Source: an uncultured Bacteroidales bacterium (lineage in GTDB: Bacteria; Bacteroidota; Bacteroidia; Bacteroidales; Muribaculaceae). Taken from it: a stretch of 64,000 bases of DNA. Positions 28,565-37,873 of this stretch are shown piece by piece. The notes beneath the pieces are model-generated. The model was not told the DNA's origin. It made no database searches and worked only from the letters and a program-made list of their open reading frames with translations. The translations under genes and the position numbers were made by a program. Each line of letters starts with the position of its first letter. Position 1 is the stretch's first letter. Location: positions 62,001 to 126,000 of the forward strand of contig CANSAP010000002.1 of NCBI GenBank assembly GCA_947644715.1, given 5' to 3'.

Positions 28565-29962
28565 TTACTTCTTGGTCAGGACGAGGTATTGCCAGGGTTT
28601 GAGAGTGGCGGGGAGGGTGGCGTCAGATGAGGTGAAGTAGTCGGCCTTTCCTTCGAGGGCGGGGGCGGAGCCGGTCCAGGTCAGAGGCTGTTCTTCGCCG
28701 CTCAGGTTGAGAATCACGGTCACTTCATCGTCGGGCAACTGACGGGTGAAGGCGTAGATGTCGGGGCTGGCGGTCATGTGGCGCACCATCTTGCCTCCAC
28801 GGGCGCCGGCGCGCAAAGCGGGGTGCCGGTGCTTCAGGGCGTTGAGCATCGTGTAGAAAGTGGTGAACTCATTGGCCTTGTAGTCGGGCGTTATGTCATG
28901 CTCGAAGAATTCAAGGGCATGGTTGAAGCCAACCTCCTGACCGGTGTACATCATAGGCATTCCGGGCAGAGTGTAGCTGAGCACGGCAAAGGCTCCGAGA
29001 CCGTCGCCGTAGCGCTCGAATTCGGTGCCCTCCCAGGAGTTCAGATCATGGTTGGTCACCATGTTCATGCGTATGCTCCCCTGCGGATAGGAAAGCTCCT
29101 GGGCTTGAAGCAGTGAGTCAATGGCCAGCGCATTCATCACCGGGAGCTTCTGCTGATGCTCCACGGCATATTTGTTGGCCCCCTTCGTGGCGGCAATGGC
29201 ATTGAATACATCCTTCATCGGCCAGGCATAATCGGCGTCGAAGGCTGCTGCGCAAAGTTCCGGTTTAGCGGCTTCGGCCAGCATGAAGATGTCTTTATAC
29301 TTGGAGATGGCAGTGCGGGCCTCCTCCCAGAAGTCGGTGGGAACCTCCATGGCCACATCGCAGCGGTAGCCGTCGATGTCGCAGTCTTTCACCCAGAAGG
29401 TGAGCGCGTCAATCATAGCGGCACGCATGGCCGGGTTGGAATAGTCAAGTTTATAGGTGTCAGTCCAGTCAAACGGTCCGAACATCTCCCCTTTGTCGTT
29501 GCGGGCATAGAAGTCGGGATGCTCCTTCACCCAAGGGTTGTCGCAGCCTGTGTGATTGCAGACCTCGTCAAGAATAACCCGGATGCCGAGAGCGTGGGCG
29601 CGGCTGACGAAGTCCTTGAGGTCGTCAATGGTGCCGAACTCAGGATTCACATCCTTGTAGTCTCGCACGGCGTAGTAGGAGCCGAGGGTGCCTTTGCGAT
29701 TCAGTTCGCTGATGGGGTGGATGGGCATCAGCCAGACGATGTCGATGCCCAATTGCTTGAGACGGGAGAGCTCGTCGCCGAGGCTTTTGAGGGTGCGTCC
29801 CTGAGTGCCTTGACGCACGTTTGCCTCATAGATTACGGCTGACTCAACCCATTCCGGATGGGTGGCTTTGGTGACGGTGGAACCTAATTCCTGTGCGCCT
29901 ACGATGGGCGTGAAGGCTGACGCGGCAGCCAGCATCATGGCTGCGATTTTTGATTGCTTCAT
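28565..29962 (-). CDS. GH13 family alpha-amylase-like glycosidase, secreted
   Basis: Hydrolyses alpha-1,4-glucan (starch, glycogen or maltooligosaccharide). Seen: signal peptide at the chosen ATG 29962 (MKQSKIAAMMLAAASAFTPIVGA), TIM-barrel motifs DEVCNHTG, nucleophile Asp202 in YRCDVA, acid/base Glu230 in LAEAA, and Asp306 in TNHDLNSW; then a small beta C-domain. About 465 aa. The longest frame starts at 30043 inside the flippase gene, but that extension lacks a signal peptide. No carbohydrate-binding domain and no T9SS tail are visible, so it is probably periplasmic. It is the last gene of the operon starting at 34472. Confidence 0.92.
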   Translation of the reverse strand: MKQSKIAAMMLAAASAFTPIVGAQELGSTVTKATHPEWVESAVIYEANVRQGTQGRTLKSLGDELSRLKQLGIDIVWLMPIHPISELNRKGTLGSYYAVRDYKDVNPEFGTIDDLKDFVSRAHALGIRVILDEVCNHTGCDNPWVKEHPDFYARNDKGEMFGPFDWTDTYKLDYSNPAMRAAMIDALTFWVKDCDIDGYRCDVAMEVPTDFWEEARTAISKYKDIFMLAEAAKPELCAAAFDADYAWPMKDVFNAIAATKGANKYAVEHQQKLPVMNALAIDSLLQAQELSYPQGSIRMNMVTNHDLNSWEGTEFERYGDGLGAFAVLSYTLPGMPMMYTGQEVGFNHALEFFEHDITPDYKANEFTTFYTMLNALKHRHPALRAGARGGKMVRHMTASPDIYAFTRQLPDDEVTVILNLSGEEQPLTWTGSAPALEGKADYFTSSDATLPATLKPWQYLVLTKK

Positions 29963-30017
29963 GCTATGAAATTTTATGGTTAAGCTATTGAAACCTTCGG
30001 GGGCTTCGTATGGAATT

Positions 30018-31475
30018 TTATCGATGAAATCGGGCAAAAACATGTTTTTGCGCCTCTTTTAGCAGGGGGTCTTTTATCAAGGCAAGGGTGGGCATATAGA
30101 GCAGCAAGCTGACGGCAATCTGCAAGAATAGCAGCAGCGGGGCAGCCAGCGGTAGCAGCATAACGAGGCAGGCTCCCAGCAGAGCCGGCATTGCGGGCAG
30201 CAGATACTTCCACATCCCGGCGAGCAGGGTGAACGCCGGGATGCCGGTGGCGCGCCTCACCCGGGCTATGATATAGACGTAGGTGAACAGGGAGGCGAAC
30301 AATTGCCCCCAGACGAGGGCCCCGACTGTGCCGAAAGGAAGTGTGGCAGGAATGGCTATGAGTGTGCTGACATCTTTCACAATTTCAACTGTCACGAGGC
30401 TTTTGGCATAGCCTAAGGAGAGCAGATAGTTGGTGCAGAGCGATATGTAGACAACAAAGATGCCCCGCACCATAAGAATCTGGAACAGAAGTATGGCTTC
30501 GTCCCATTTCGTGCCGAAGAGAGTGTGGAAGATGGGGGTGGCCATGACAGTGAGTCCGGCCATGAAGGGGATTGTCATGAAGCCGGTGAGCCGGGCCACG
30601 CGCAGCATCATGTCGCGAAACTTGACAGCATCATCCTGAAAGCGAGCTAACAGAGGAACGAAGGTAGCCGTCACAATCTGCGAAAGTGAAGCGCTTCCCA
30701 TCTTGCTCCATTTGTCGGCCTGAGTATAGACGCCGAGTGCCAGCAGTGAGTAGTAAGCGCCGATTACGAAGGAGTATATGTGCAGGAACAGAGTGTTGAG
30801 AAATGAAGAGGAAAATACTCCTAAGCCAATGCGATATATCCCTTTTAACGACGCTGTCGAGAAGATGAATCCGGGTCTCCATCCCCCGGTAATCCATAGC
30901 CAGGCGGTTTTGCATCCGGCCAAGGCAAGGGTTTGCCACACAAGTGCCCAGGCACCATAGCCTGTCAAGGCCAGCCAGATGCCGAGTGCGCCGGAGACTG
31001 TCAGTCCGAGCAGATTGGCAATGGCAATCTGCTTGACATCCATTGCCTTCATCAGTCGATTGGTCTGCACTATCCCAAGCCCATTGAGGATAAAGCTGAG
31101 AAACATCACCCGGCTTAGCGGAATCAACGCCTGATTGTTCTTGAAAATCATTGCGATGAGTGGAGCGCATAGGTAGAGCAGAATGTAGACAATCAGGCTC
31201 ACTCCCAGATTAAACCAAAAGACTGTGCTGTAATCTTTCTCGTCCGGAGTCTTTTTCTGAAGCAGCGCAGCGCCGAAGCCACTGTCCACAAAGAGAATGC
31301 CGAAAGCTTGAAACACCAGTATGGCGCCCACCAGGCCGAAGTCCTCTTTTGGGAGCACGTTGGCAAGCACGATGCCGGTCACGGCATAGAGCACCTGTGT
31401 CGAGAAGCGGTCAATCGTGTTCCACTTCAGCGTGCGGGCGGTAGCCCCCTTTAATGTGCCGGTTTCATCGGGCAT
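30018..31475 (-). CDS. Polysaccharide/lipopolysaccharide flippase (MOP superfamily, Wzx type)
   Basis: Transports lipid-linked oligosaccharide across the inner membrane. 485 aa with about 12 hydrophobic segments. Seen: the family opening (KGATARTLKWNTIDRFSTQVLYAVTGI) and VDSGFGAALLQKK. The substrate would be a surface glycan such as O-antigen or capsule. It lies 27 nt after the DUF2807 gene and 55 nt before the amylase start, within the operon; no glycosyltransferases surround it, so it may serve a glycan whose synthesis genes are elsewhere. Confidence 0.85.
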   Translation of the reverse strand: MPDETGTLKGATARTLKWNTIDRFSTQVLYAVTGIVLANVLPKEDFGLVGAILVFQAFGILFVDSGFGAALLQKKTPDEKDYSTVFWFNLGVSLIVYILLYLCAPLIAMIFKNNQALIPLSRVMFLSFILNGLGIVQTNRLMKAMDVKQIAIANLLGLTVSGALGIWLALTGYGAWALVWQTLALAGCKTAWLWITGGWRPGFIFSTASLKGIYRIGLGVFSSSFLNTLFLHIYSFVIGAYYSLLALGVYTQADKWSKMGSASLSQIVTATFVPLLARFQDDAVKFRDMMLRVARLTGFMTIPFMAGLTVMATPIFHTLFGTKWDEAILLFQILMVRGIFVVYISLCTNYLLSLGYAKSLVTVEIVKDVSTLIAIPATLPFGTVGALVWGQLFASLFTYVYIIARVRRATGIPAFTLLAGMWKYLLPAMPALLGACLVMLLPLAAPLLLFLQIAVSLLLYMPTLALIKDPLLKEAQKHVFARFHR

Positions 31476-31502
31476 TTTTGTGGTGTGCGAGTTTTGCAGT
31501 TA

Positions 31503-32210
31503 TTATTTGGTTTCCTCCATCGGCAGAAGTTTGCCGAGACCTGATTTCTTTATTTTGGCCGGCTGACCTCGGTAATACACACGGGTGGAGCCGAGCCCTT
31601 TCAGCACGAGTTCATTTTCCGGATAGCAGAAAATCTCTCCGGCCATGAAGACATGGCAAGTCACCTTTTCAGACGGCAGGTTATGAGCCTGGATACTTCC
31701 GGCTCCGGTCAGCTTCAGCAGCGTGTCAGTAGCTTTGCCGGAGAGTGAGATGGTGCCTCCGCCGGTAGCGAGCACACCGATGAGGCGGGAGGTGTCGATG
31801 CCGGTGATGTCAAGTTTTCCATTACCGATGAGCACTCCCTTCAGTTTCGTACACTTGGGGGGATTCTCAACGAGCACAGTTTTTTCGGAGCTGCTCTCCA
31901 CATGTTCCAGCATATCAGTGTAGACATATACGCGTGGAATTTCGCTGATTCTATCGATGAAATCAGGGGAAAGCATCACTTTCAGACGGTTGGGCTTGCT
32001 GCGGTCGAAGATGAGAGCGTCCGAAAGACTTTCGTCGCAGAAGAACGAAACGGTGCCCGCGGAGTCGGGCACAAAGCGGCAGACCACATCAATGTCGTTA
32101 ATCACTTCGAGGGAGGTAAATTTCCCTGTCTTCAGTTCATGGCGCCGACCGGCAGCAGCCGCGCTTAGTCCTGTCATAATAATCAGCGCCAGAATCAATA
32201 ACTTTTTCAT
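31503..32210 (-). CDS. DUF2807 family secreted protein (head GIN domain)
   Basis: Bacteroidetes proteins of this family are exported and thought to sit at the cell surface; function unknown. 235 aa. Seen: signal peptide (MKKLLILALIIMTGLSAAAA), then the auto-transporter-like beta-helix pattern with SLEVINDIDVVC, a series of GNGKLDITGIDTS / GGGTISLSGKA / GAGSIQAHNL repeats that would form parallel beta strands, and a basic C-terminal tail. It is the third gene of the operon, 51 nt after dusB. Confidence 0.85.
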   Translation of the reverse strand: MKKLLILALIIMTGLSAAAAGRRHELKTGKFTSLEVINDIDVVCRFVPDSAGTVSFFCDESLSDALIFDRSKPNRLKVMLSPDFIDRISEIPRVYVYTDMLEHVESSSEKTVLVENPPKCTKLKGVLIGNGKLDITGIDTSRLIGVLATGGGTISLSGKATDTLLKLTGAGSIQAHNLPSEKVTCHVFMAGEIFCYPENELVLKGLGSTRVYYRGQPAKIKKSGLGKLLPMEETK

Positions 32211-32261
32211 AAATCTTTAGAGCGTTGATGAATGAATTGAAAGGGTGTTTTATAGAGTGAA

Positions 32262-33239
32262 TTAAAGATATTTTTCTTCGATTTCATCGAGAATTTTCAG
32301 CAGTTCATCGAGGTGCGCGGCCCGCAACATGCGGATGCGGGTGTCGCGGAAATTCGGAATCCCTTTGAGCAGCGGGGTGGCGGCCAAGTGGCGGCGAATG
32401 TGAAGAATTCCTCTGTATTCGTCGATGCTTTCCACACTCTCGTGAATCTGCCTGCGGAGCAGCTGCATCTTCTCTGCATTGGTGAGTGGTGTATAGCTCC
32501 CGGTGTCAAGATAGGTTCGGATGTCGCGGAAAATCCAGGGAGCGCCGAATGATGCGCGGCCCACCATGATGCCATCCACTCCGAATTTTTCGAAATTATC
32601 AAGCGCCTCTTCCGGCGTGGTCACATCGCCGTTGCCGATGACCGGTATTTCCAGGTCAGGCATCTGCTTGAGCTCACCGATGAGTGTCCAGTCAGCCTGG
32701 CCCGTGTACATTTGGCTACGGGTGCGTCCATGCACCGTCAGAGCCTTTATGCCGCAGTCCTGCAATTGCAGAGCCAGCTCTTTGATAATCTTATTTTCGC
32801 AGTCCCAGCCGAGACGGGTCTTGACCGTGACCGGCAGATTGACGGCCTGCACCACACTGCGGGTGATGGAGAGCAGCTTGGGCACATCCCGGAGCATACC
32901 GGCTCCGGCACCTTTGCCCGCCACCCGCTTCACAGGGCATCCGAAATTAATGTCAATCACGTCAGGCTCGGCGCGCTCAACAATGCGGGCGGCATCCACC
33001 ATAGCCTCCGGGTCGCGACCGTAAATCTGAATAGCCACCGGTCTTTCAGCTTTGTTCACTTGGAGCTTGCGCATAGTGGAGGCTACATCTCTCACCAGCG
33101 CCTCAGCCGACACAAATTCAGTGGTGACCATGGCTGCCCCCATCTCCCGGCAAATCAGTCGGAACGAAGGGTCGGTCACATCCTCCATCGGAGCGAGCAT
33201 CACCGGGCGTGAGCCCAAATCGATATCAGCGATTTTCAT
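32262..33239 (-). CDS. dusB: tRNA-dihydrouridine synthase B-like
   Basis: FMN enzyme that reduces uridine to dihydrouridine in the tRNA D-loop. 325 aa. Seen: TIM barrel with MLAPMEDVTDPSFR, active-site Cys101 in DINFGCPVKRV followed by GAGAG, VTVKTRLGW, and the FMN-phosphate-binding DGIMVGRASFGAPW. Second gene of the operon, 12 nt after the M16 protease gene. Confidence 0.95.
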   Translation of the reverse strand: MKIADIDLGSRPVMLAPMEDVTDPSFRLICREMGAAMVTTEFVSAEALVRDVASTMRKLQVNKAERPVAIQIYGRDPEAMVDAARIVERAEPDVIDINFGCPVKRVAGKGAGAGMLRDVPKLLSITRSVVQAVNLPVTVKTRLGWDCENKIIKELALQLQDCGIKALTVHGRTRSQMYTGQADWTLIGELKQMPDLEIPVIGNGDVTTPEEALDNFEKFGVDGIMVGRASFGAPWIFRDIRTYLDTGSYTPLTNAEKMQLLRRQIHESVESIDEYRGILHIRRHLAATPLLKGIPNFRDTRIRMLRAAHLDELLKILDEIEEKYL

Positions 33240-33251
33240 TGCAACGGAATA

Positions 33252-34472
33252 TTATTTATAAGTGAGAACTGATAGCCCCGGCTTGAGAATCTCTTCGGCG
33301 CAGACGCGTAGCTGCTCGGGGGTGATTGAATCAAGAATCTCTGTTTTGCGGGCTCTGCTGAACACCTCGCCGTAGCGAAGCAGCTCGCGGGCAGCATTGC
33401 CTGTGCGTTTGTTTATGGCCGAGTTGAGAATCTCGGTGCGCCCTGCGAAATTGCGTCGCAGACGCTCAAAAACTCCCGGTTTCATCGGGCTTTCTGCCAG
33501 TTTAAGGAGTAGTCTCTCGATGAGTTTCTTGCACTTTTCGATGTTCTCGCGGGCACAACCGAAATAGACATAGAAGGCTCCGGCGTCAGTGTAAAGATTC
33601 GTGGAAGCATCCACCGTGTAGACGTATCCACGCTTCTCGCGCAGCTCGCGGAAGAAGAGTGAATTCATTCCTGACCCAAGGTAATAGCGGAGCAGAGTCA
33701 TTGCGTAGCGGCGCGGGTCAAAACAATCGAATATGCGCGAGGCCATGATGGTGTGGCTCTGAGTGAGTTTGCGGTCGCGCAGCTCATCGAAACGGCTGAT
33801 TTCAGGGGTGCGGACCCGCTGCTGCACCGTCTCGCGGGGGGTGAACACCTTCATGTGTTTTTCAATCTGGCGGCGAATCTTGTCGGCAGGCATATCGGCC
33901 ACCACACTCAGCACCATATTCGCCGGGGTATAGAGATTGCCGGTGAACATACGTGCATCGTCGCCGGTCATGGCCGACACACTGTCATACGTGCCGAGAA
34001 TGTTATGCCCCAATCCGGAGCCGGCAAACAGTAAATCGGCCATTTCATCGAAGATTGCTTCATCAGGAGAGTCGATATCACTCTTGATTTCCTCATGAAT
34101 GATTGTCTTCTCCCGCTCCAGTTCGGCCGTGGGGAAGGCCGGGTTGCCTACGACATCGGCCAGCAGCTCGAGTCCGCGAGGAAGCTGACCGGAGGGGGTG
34201 ACCGTGTAGTAGACGGTCATCTCTCTGGAGGTGTAAGCATTCAGAGCGCCACCCACATCCTCAACCCGGGCATTAATCTGCCAGCCGGAGCGCTTGCCTG
34301 TGCCTCTGAACACCGTGTGCTCCACGAAATGAGCCAGACCCGGTCTGCCGGGCAGGTCATCGCGACTGCCCGCGTTAATGCTTATCTGGCAGTAGCTCGG
34401 GCCGTCGAAACTGCGTGTGACGCACCGCAGCCCCGAAGGCAGAGTGAAGATTTCAAAATTATCTATGTTCAT
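33252..34472 (-). CDS. M16 family zinc peptidase
   Basis: Metallopeptidase of the pitrilysin/processing-peptidase family. Seen: inverted zinc motif HFVEH at 48-52 and the third ligand Glu in HEEIKSD around 127-128; a single pitrilysin-type pair of domains (406 aa, the compact bacterial form). No signal peptide, so it is probably cytoplasmic, perhaps degrading peptides. First gene of the five-gene operon, with a strong promoter at 34564-34595. Confidence 0.92.
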   Translation of the reverse strand: MNIDNFEIFTLPSGLRCVTRSFDGPSYCQISINAGSRDDLPGRPGLAHFVEHTVFRGTGKRSGWQINARVEDVGGALNAYTSREMTVYYTVTPSGQLPRGLELLADVVGNPAFPTAELEREKTIIHEEIKSDIDSPDEAIFDEMADLLFAGSGLGHNILGTYDSVSAMTGDDARMFTGNLYTPANMVLSVVADMPADKIRRQIEKHMKVFTPRETVQQRVRTPEISRFDELRDRKLTQSHTIMASRIFDCFDPRRYAMTLLRYYLGSGMNSLFFRELREKRGYVYTVDASTNLYTDAGAFYVYFGCARENIEKCKKLIERLLLKLAESPMKPGVFERLRRNFAGRTEILNSAINKRTGNAARELLRYGEVFSRARKTEILDSITPEQLRVCAEEILKPGLSVLTYK

Positions 34473-34563
34473 AATGGGTTGATATTCAATGGTTTGATGT
34501 AGTGTGAACCGGTCGTGTCAGCCGCAAAATCAGCTTGCCGGGCCTCCACGGTTCATTAACCTG

Positions 34564-34595
34564 CAAAGTTACAAAGAAATCCGCAGTTACACAAA
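34564..34595 (-). promoter_or_regulatory. Bacteroidetes-type promoter for the M16-dusB-DUF2807-flippase-amylase operon
   Basis: On the minus strand: TTTG (34595-34592), 20 nt, TAACTTTG (34571-34564). Predicted start near 34557, a leader of about 85 nt. Both elements match the consensus. Confidence 0.75.
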
Positions 34596-34674
34596 TCAGC
34601 TCCCGCGGAGAGCTGCTATTCTTTCGGATAGAGATTTTTGTTGCAAATATCTTCTCTTTTTAATTAAAAATGTG

Positions 34675-34682
34675 TAACTTTG
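34675..34682 (+). promoter_or_regulatory. -7 element upstream of the DUF6377 gene
   Basis: TAACTTTG fits the -7 consensus; the expected -33 position lacks a good TTTG. The predicted start near 34689 gives a leader of about 70 nt before the ATG at 34762. Confidence 0.5.
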
Positions 34683-34761
34683 CAGTTGAAAACAATGTTA
34701 TGCTGATTGCGGATTGAAAATCCACGACCGCAATCTCTAAACTCTTCTCCGAAAAATACCT

Positions 34762-36381
34762 ATGAAAACTTCTTCGACTAAAACTGTCATCTTTATCTTA
34801 CTTGCGGGCATCATGCTCCCTGCACTTATAGCGGGAGGCTGCGCCAAACACAACAGTCCGCGTCGAGAATTGCCTGAAGAAGAATTGTCGCATCTGGATA
34901 ACCTGATGCAGGACAGTCGGGAATATGACTCGCGGCGCGCTCATCGCATCGATTCTTTGAAAATGAAGTTAGATGGAACTCCGGCAGACAACCTCGCGGA
35001 ACGCTATCGGCTGTCGCTCGATATAGCTGGCCGCTATCGCTCTTTTTGCTCGGATTCATCGGTAATGTTCTATGCAAGAGCCTATGATATCGGCAAGGAA
35101 CTCTATCCCGGTTCTCCTCTTGTAGAGATTCGCATTAACCTGATAAATGCGCTTGCAGCCTCCGGCATTTTCGGCCCGGCAGAAAAGTTGCTTGAATCCC
35201 TGGATTCGCTGCCTCTGACTCCCGGGCAGAAGCTTCAACAGGCCTCAGCAGGCCGACAGCTGTATTCGTACATGCGCGGGTACCTTGACGAGGAGAACGA
35301 GTTTACGCCGATGCTCACGCATAAATTCGTGGACTATGACGCATATTTGCGTGAACATCTACCGGCCAATGATCCCTATCGTCTCTTCCTGATTGCCGAA
35401 AAGCAGGTGAGAAGCGGACGCAATAAGGAAGCTCGCAACCAGTTGGATGAATTGTTGAAAAAACTGAAAACCTCCGACAATCTCTATGGCATGGTGGCCT
35501 TCCAATGTGCCCAGGCAAGCAAAAATCTTGGTGATGATTATAACTATGGTCGTTATCTGACACTCTCTGCCATGAGCGATGTGGAGGGCTCGGTTAAGGA
35601 GACTCTGGCTTTGCCCGCTTTGGCTGAATGGCTTTATGACAAGGGGGATGTGGATCGCGCATATCGCTACATCAATGCCTCGCTGAATGATGCGACCGCC
35701 TCAAATTCACGTATGCGCACAGTAGCCATCGCGAATTTCGTGCCCATCATCGACAATTCCTACCGTCATAAAATCAGCGCTTCGCGCGATGAGCTGATGA
35801 TATATTTCCTGCTCGTGGCTGTCTTGCTGATAACCTCCGGCTCATTGCTGTTTATCTTCCTTCGCAACTTGCGTCGCAGCAACCGGATCCGCAGAAAATT
35901 GCAGGCGCAGACCAAGATGCAGGAGAATTACATCGGTCACTTCCTTAGCCTCTGTGCCTCTTACGCCGATAAGCTTGAGTCCACACGCCGCCTCGTCTCT
36001 CGCAAGATTGCCGCAGGACAGTCAGACGAACTGTTGAAAATGATGAAGAACTCGCGCACATCAGAGGATCAGACTGATGATTTCTTTAAGGTGTTTGACG
36101 AAACGTTCCTTGATCTTTATCCCGATTTCATCGAGAAATTTAATGGTCTGCTGCGTCCCGAGGAGCAGATAACGTACGTGAAGGGCACTCCTCTGTCGAC
36201 CGAGTTGCGCATCTATGCTTTCGTGCGCCTCGGGGTGCAGGAGAGTGTGCGCATAGCTCAGATTCTCCGCTGTTCAGTCAGCACAATCTATACTTACCGC
36301 AACCGCATGCGTGGCCGCGCAATAAATCGGGATACGTTTGAAACCGATGTGGCGATTCTATGCCGGGAGAATCTTCCGTAA
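34762..36381 (+). CDS. DUF6377 protein: TPR-like outer domain, one TM, cytoplasmic HTH-type region
   Basis: Membrane-anchored regulator-like protein. 539 aa. Seen: N-terminal signal/anchor (VIFILLAGIMLPALIAGGC; the Cys at 27 has only a weak lipobox); a helical TPR-like region (about 40-340) facing the periplasm; one TM helix at about 345-368; a coiled segment; and the C-terminal DUF6377 domain ending in a LuxR-like helix-turn-helix (LGVQESVRIAQILRCSVSTIYTYRNRMRG). Inference: senses a signal outside and may bind DNA inside; partners unknown. Stands alone, divergent from the M16 operon. Two other genes in this window (42897, 51717) share the TPR-TM-HTH plan. Confidence 0.85.
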   Translation: MKTSSTKTVIFILLAGIMLPALIAGGCAKHNSPRRELPEEELSHLDNLMQDSREYDSRRAHRIDSLKMKLDGTPADNLAERYRLSLDIAGRYRSFCSDSSVMFYARAYDIGKELYPGSPLVEIRINLINALAASGIFGPAEKLLESLDSLPLTPGQKLQQASAGRQLYSYMRGYLDEENEFTPMLTHKFVDYDAYLREHLPANDPYRLFLIAEKQVRSGRNKEARNQLDELLKKLKTSDNLYGMVAFQCAQASKNLGDDYNYGRYLTLSAMSDVEGSVKETLALPALAEWLYDKGDVDRAYRYINASLNDATASNSRMRTVAIANFVPIIDNSYRHKISASRDELMIYFLLVAVLLITSGSLLFIFLRNLRRSNRIRRKLQAQTKMQENYIGHFLSLCASYADKLESTRRLVSRKIAAGQSDELLKMMKNSRTSEDQTDDFFKVFDETFLDLYPDFIEKFNGLLRPEEQITYVKGTPLSTELRIYAFVRLGVQESVRIAQILRCSVSTIYTYRNRMRGRAINRDTFETDVAILCRENLP

Positions 36382-36479
36382 CAGGGCCCGTGGAGAGTGC
36401 AGCTGCTCTTAATTTTAGCCTTAAACAGGGCCTCAAGCTTATATGAATGTCTATAATTTAACTTAGATTTGAAATTGTG

Positions 36480-36521
36480 ATAAGTTCTGATTACCAGTCT
36501 ATTAGTTGTTTTAGAACTTAT
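36480..36521. repeat. 9-bp inverted repeat in an AT-rich intergenic region
   Basis: ATAAGTTCT at 36480-36488 and AGAACTTAT at 36513-36521, perfect, 24 nt apart. It could be an operator or part of an RNA stem. It lies upstream of the putative small RNA promoter. Confidence 0.35.
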
Positions 36522-36548
36522 ATATTACCTTAGAATTGCTCTACAATG

Positions 36549-36580
36549 CTTGCAAACCCTTAGTTGGTGTAGTAATTTTG
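36549..36580 (+). promoter_or_regulatory. Orphan Bacteroidetes-type promoter
   Basis: CTTG at 36549-36552 (one mismatch to TTTG), 20 nt, TAATTTTG at 36573-36580. No gene follows for over 350 nt, but a terminator lies about 200 nt on. Confidence 0.5.
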
Positions 36581-36586
36581 CAATGT

Positions 36587-36819
36587 CAAAAAATCAATGA
36601 CGGTTCTGAGCAACCCGAGATTACGTTGACCACCGATTAAGATTACACTGACAGTTATGTCTGTTAAAAAAGCATAGAAGAGATTTTTAGGTAGAAAGAT
36701 TAGGTTAGTTATTAAGATATTCGTAAATAAATCGTTTATGTTAGGTTTGTAGAAAAAAATCAACGACAAAAGTTTTTACAGCTGCATCATCTTGTGAAAG
36801 AGGTTGCAGCTGTTTTTTT
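36587..36819 (+). ncRNA. Candidate small RNA between an orphan promoter and a terminator
   Basis: The stretch runs from the predicted start of the orphan promoter to the end of a strong intrinsic terminator, about 230 nt, and holds no ORF longer than a few codons on this strand (the ATGs at 36583 and 36657 open only 5- and 6-codon frames). Small inner hairpins are possible (ACAG/TCTG-type around 36651-36663). I recognise no known family (not 6S, tmRNA, RNase P or SRP). The alternative is an attenuated leader for the 36953 operon. Confidence 0.4.
36778..36819 (+). terminator. Intrinsic terminator of the candidate small RNA
   Basis: Perfect 9-bp stem ACAGCTGCA (36778-36786) with TGCAGCTGT (36805-36813), loop of 18 nt, followed by a run of seven T. 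It lies 130 nt before the next gene, so it does not belong to any visible CDS. Confidence 0.7.
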
Positions 36820-36952
36820 AATTTTTTTTGAATTGCCTGTCACCTTTTGGCTCTGTCAGGAGTCTTATATGCGAACCCTCTCCAAAAAACGCTGACAGTT
36901 TCCGGAAACAAAGCAATATCACATTATATAACAAATAAAACATTCAAACGAC

Positions 36953-37378
36953 ATGGAAGGTATTTTAATTCCCTTAGGAGTCTGTGTAGTGCTCCCTGTG
37001 CTGATTGTATGGCTCAGTACCCGCACAAAAATCAAGCAGGACGAGCTTCGGGCTCAGGTGCTCATGGAAGCCCTTCGTAATAACTCCGACATTGATGCCA
37101 AGCAGATCGCCGAGAGCCTTGCTCAGAGCAAAACCAAGCAGAAGACTCCTATCGAGCTGTTGCGCGGACGCCTGCTGCGTGGTTGCATATTCTCGCTCAT
37201 CGGCCTTACACTCATCTTAGTGGCTGTGTTGCGTTGCATCAACGACTCCTTCTTCAACACGCAGCAAATCACTGTGGGCGGAATCTGTCTCTCGATTGGC
37301 ATTGCCTTCTTTGTGGTTTACTTCACATCGCGTCGACAGGTGCAGCAGGAGTATGAACGCGAACTGCGAGAGAAATAA
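36953..37378 (+). CDS. Two-TM membrane protein, DUF6249-like
   Basis: 141 aa. Seen: N-terminal TM (LIPLGVCVVLPVLIVWL), a soluble linker rich in charged helices (DELRAQVLMEALRNNSDIDAKQIAESL), two close TM segments (CIFSLIGLTLILVAVL and ITVGGICLSIGIAFFVVYF), and a basic coiled tail. The pattern resembles DUF6249 proteins that often sit next to ECF sigma genes in Bacteroidetes. It is 6 nt upstream of the sigma factor gene, so the two are co-transcribed. Inference: part of the sigma regulation module at the membrane. Confidence 0.65.
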   Translation: MEGILIPLGVCVVLPVLIVWLSTRTKIKQDELRAQVLMEALRNNSDIDAKQIAESLAQSKTKQKTPIELLRGRLLRGCIFSLIGLTLILVAVLRCINDSFFNTQQITVGGICLSIGIAFFVVYFTSRRQVQQEYERELREK

Positions 37379-37384
37379 CAGACC

Positions 37385-37873
37385 ATGACCCGCGAGCAAT
37401 TCATATCGCATGTAGAGAGAAGTCAGCAGGCGCTCCGGCGCTTCCTGACGGCTCTCTGCTGCGGCGACGCTCAGCTGGCAGACGACATTGCGCAGGAGAG
37501 TTACATGAAGGCCTATCTGTCAAGCGACGGCTTTCGTAGCCCTGAAAAATTCAATGCCTGGATTTTCAAGATTGCTCACAACACGTTTCTTTCTCATAAA
37601 AGGAGTCAGCGACCGGTTGACGATTATGAGAAAGCGGTTGCGATAGCATCCGCCGAGGTCTCTGATGCCTCGTTCCGTTATCAGGGACTTCATGCCGCTT
37701 TGGCAAATATTCCGGCAAAGGAGCGCACATCAATACTCTTGCATTACATGCAGGGATACGCAGTCAAAGAAATCTCCGACATTACCGGCGATTCGCCGGA
37801 TGCCGTCCGTCAACAACTCTCGCGTGGCCGCAGCAGGCTGCGAAAATATTTGGAAGCCTATGGAGAAAGATGA
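37385..37873 (+). CDS. ECF-type RNA polymerase sigma factor
   Basis: 162 aa, sigma-70 family, ECF size. Seen: region 2 (DDIAQESYMKAYLSSDGF and NAWIFKIAHNTFLSHKRS) and region 4 helix-turn-helix (YAVKEISDITGDSPDAVRQQLSRGRSRLRKYL). Directs polymerase to an alternative promoter set; signal unknown. Second gene of a three-gene operon; its stop overlaps the start of the third by 14 nt. Confidence 0.92.
   Translation: MTREQFISHVERSQQALRRFLTALCCGDAQLADDIAQESYMKAYLSSDGFRSPEKFNAWIFKIAHNTFLSHKRSQRPVDDYEKAVAIASAEVSDASFRYQGLHAALANIPAKERTSILLHYMQGYAVKEISDITGDSPDAVRQQLSRGRSRLRKYLEAYGER

Noticed and set aside
36560-36769. 69-codon minus ORF in the candidate small RNA region
   Set aside because: AT-rich, low-complexity protein with no promoter or homology; more likely chance in AT-rich DNA.
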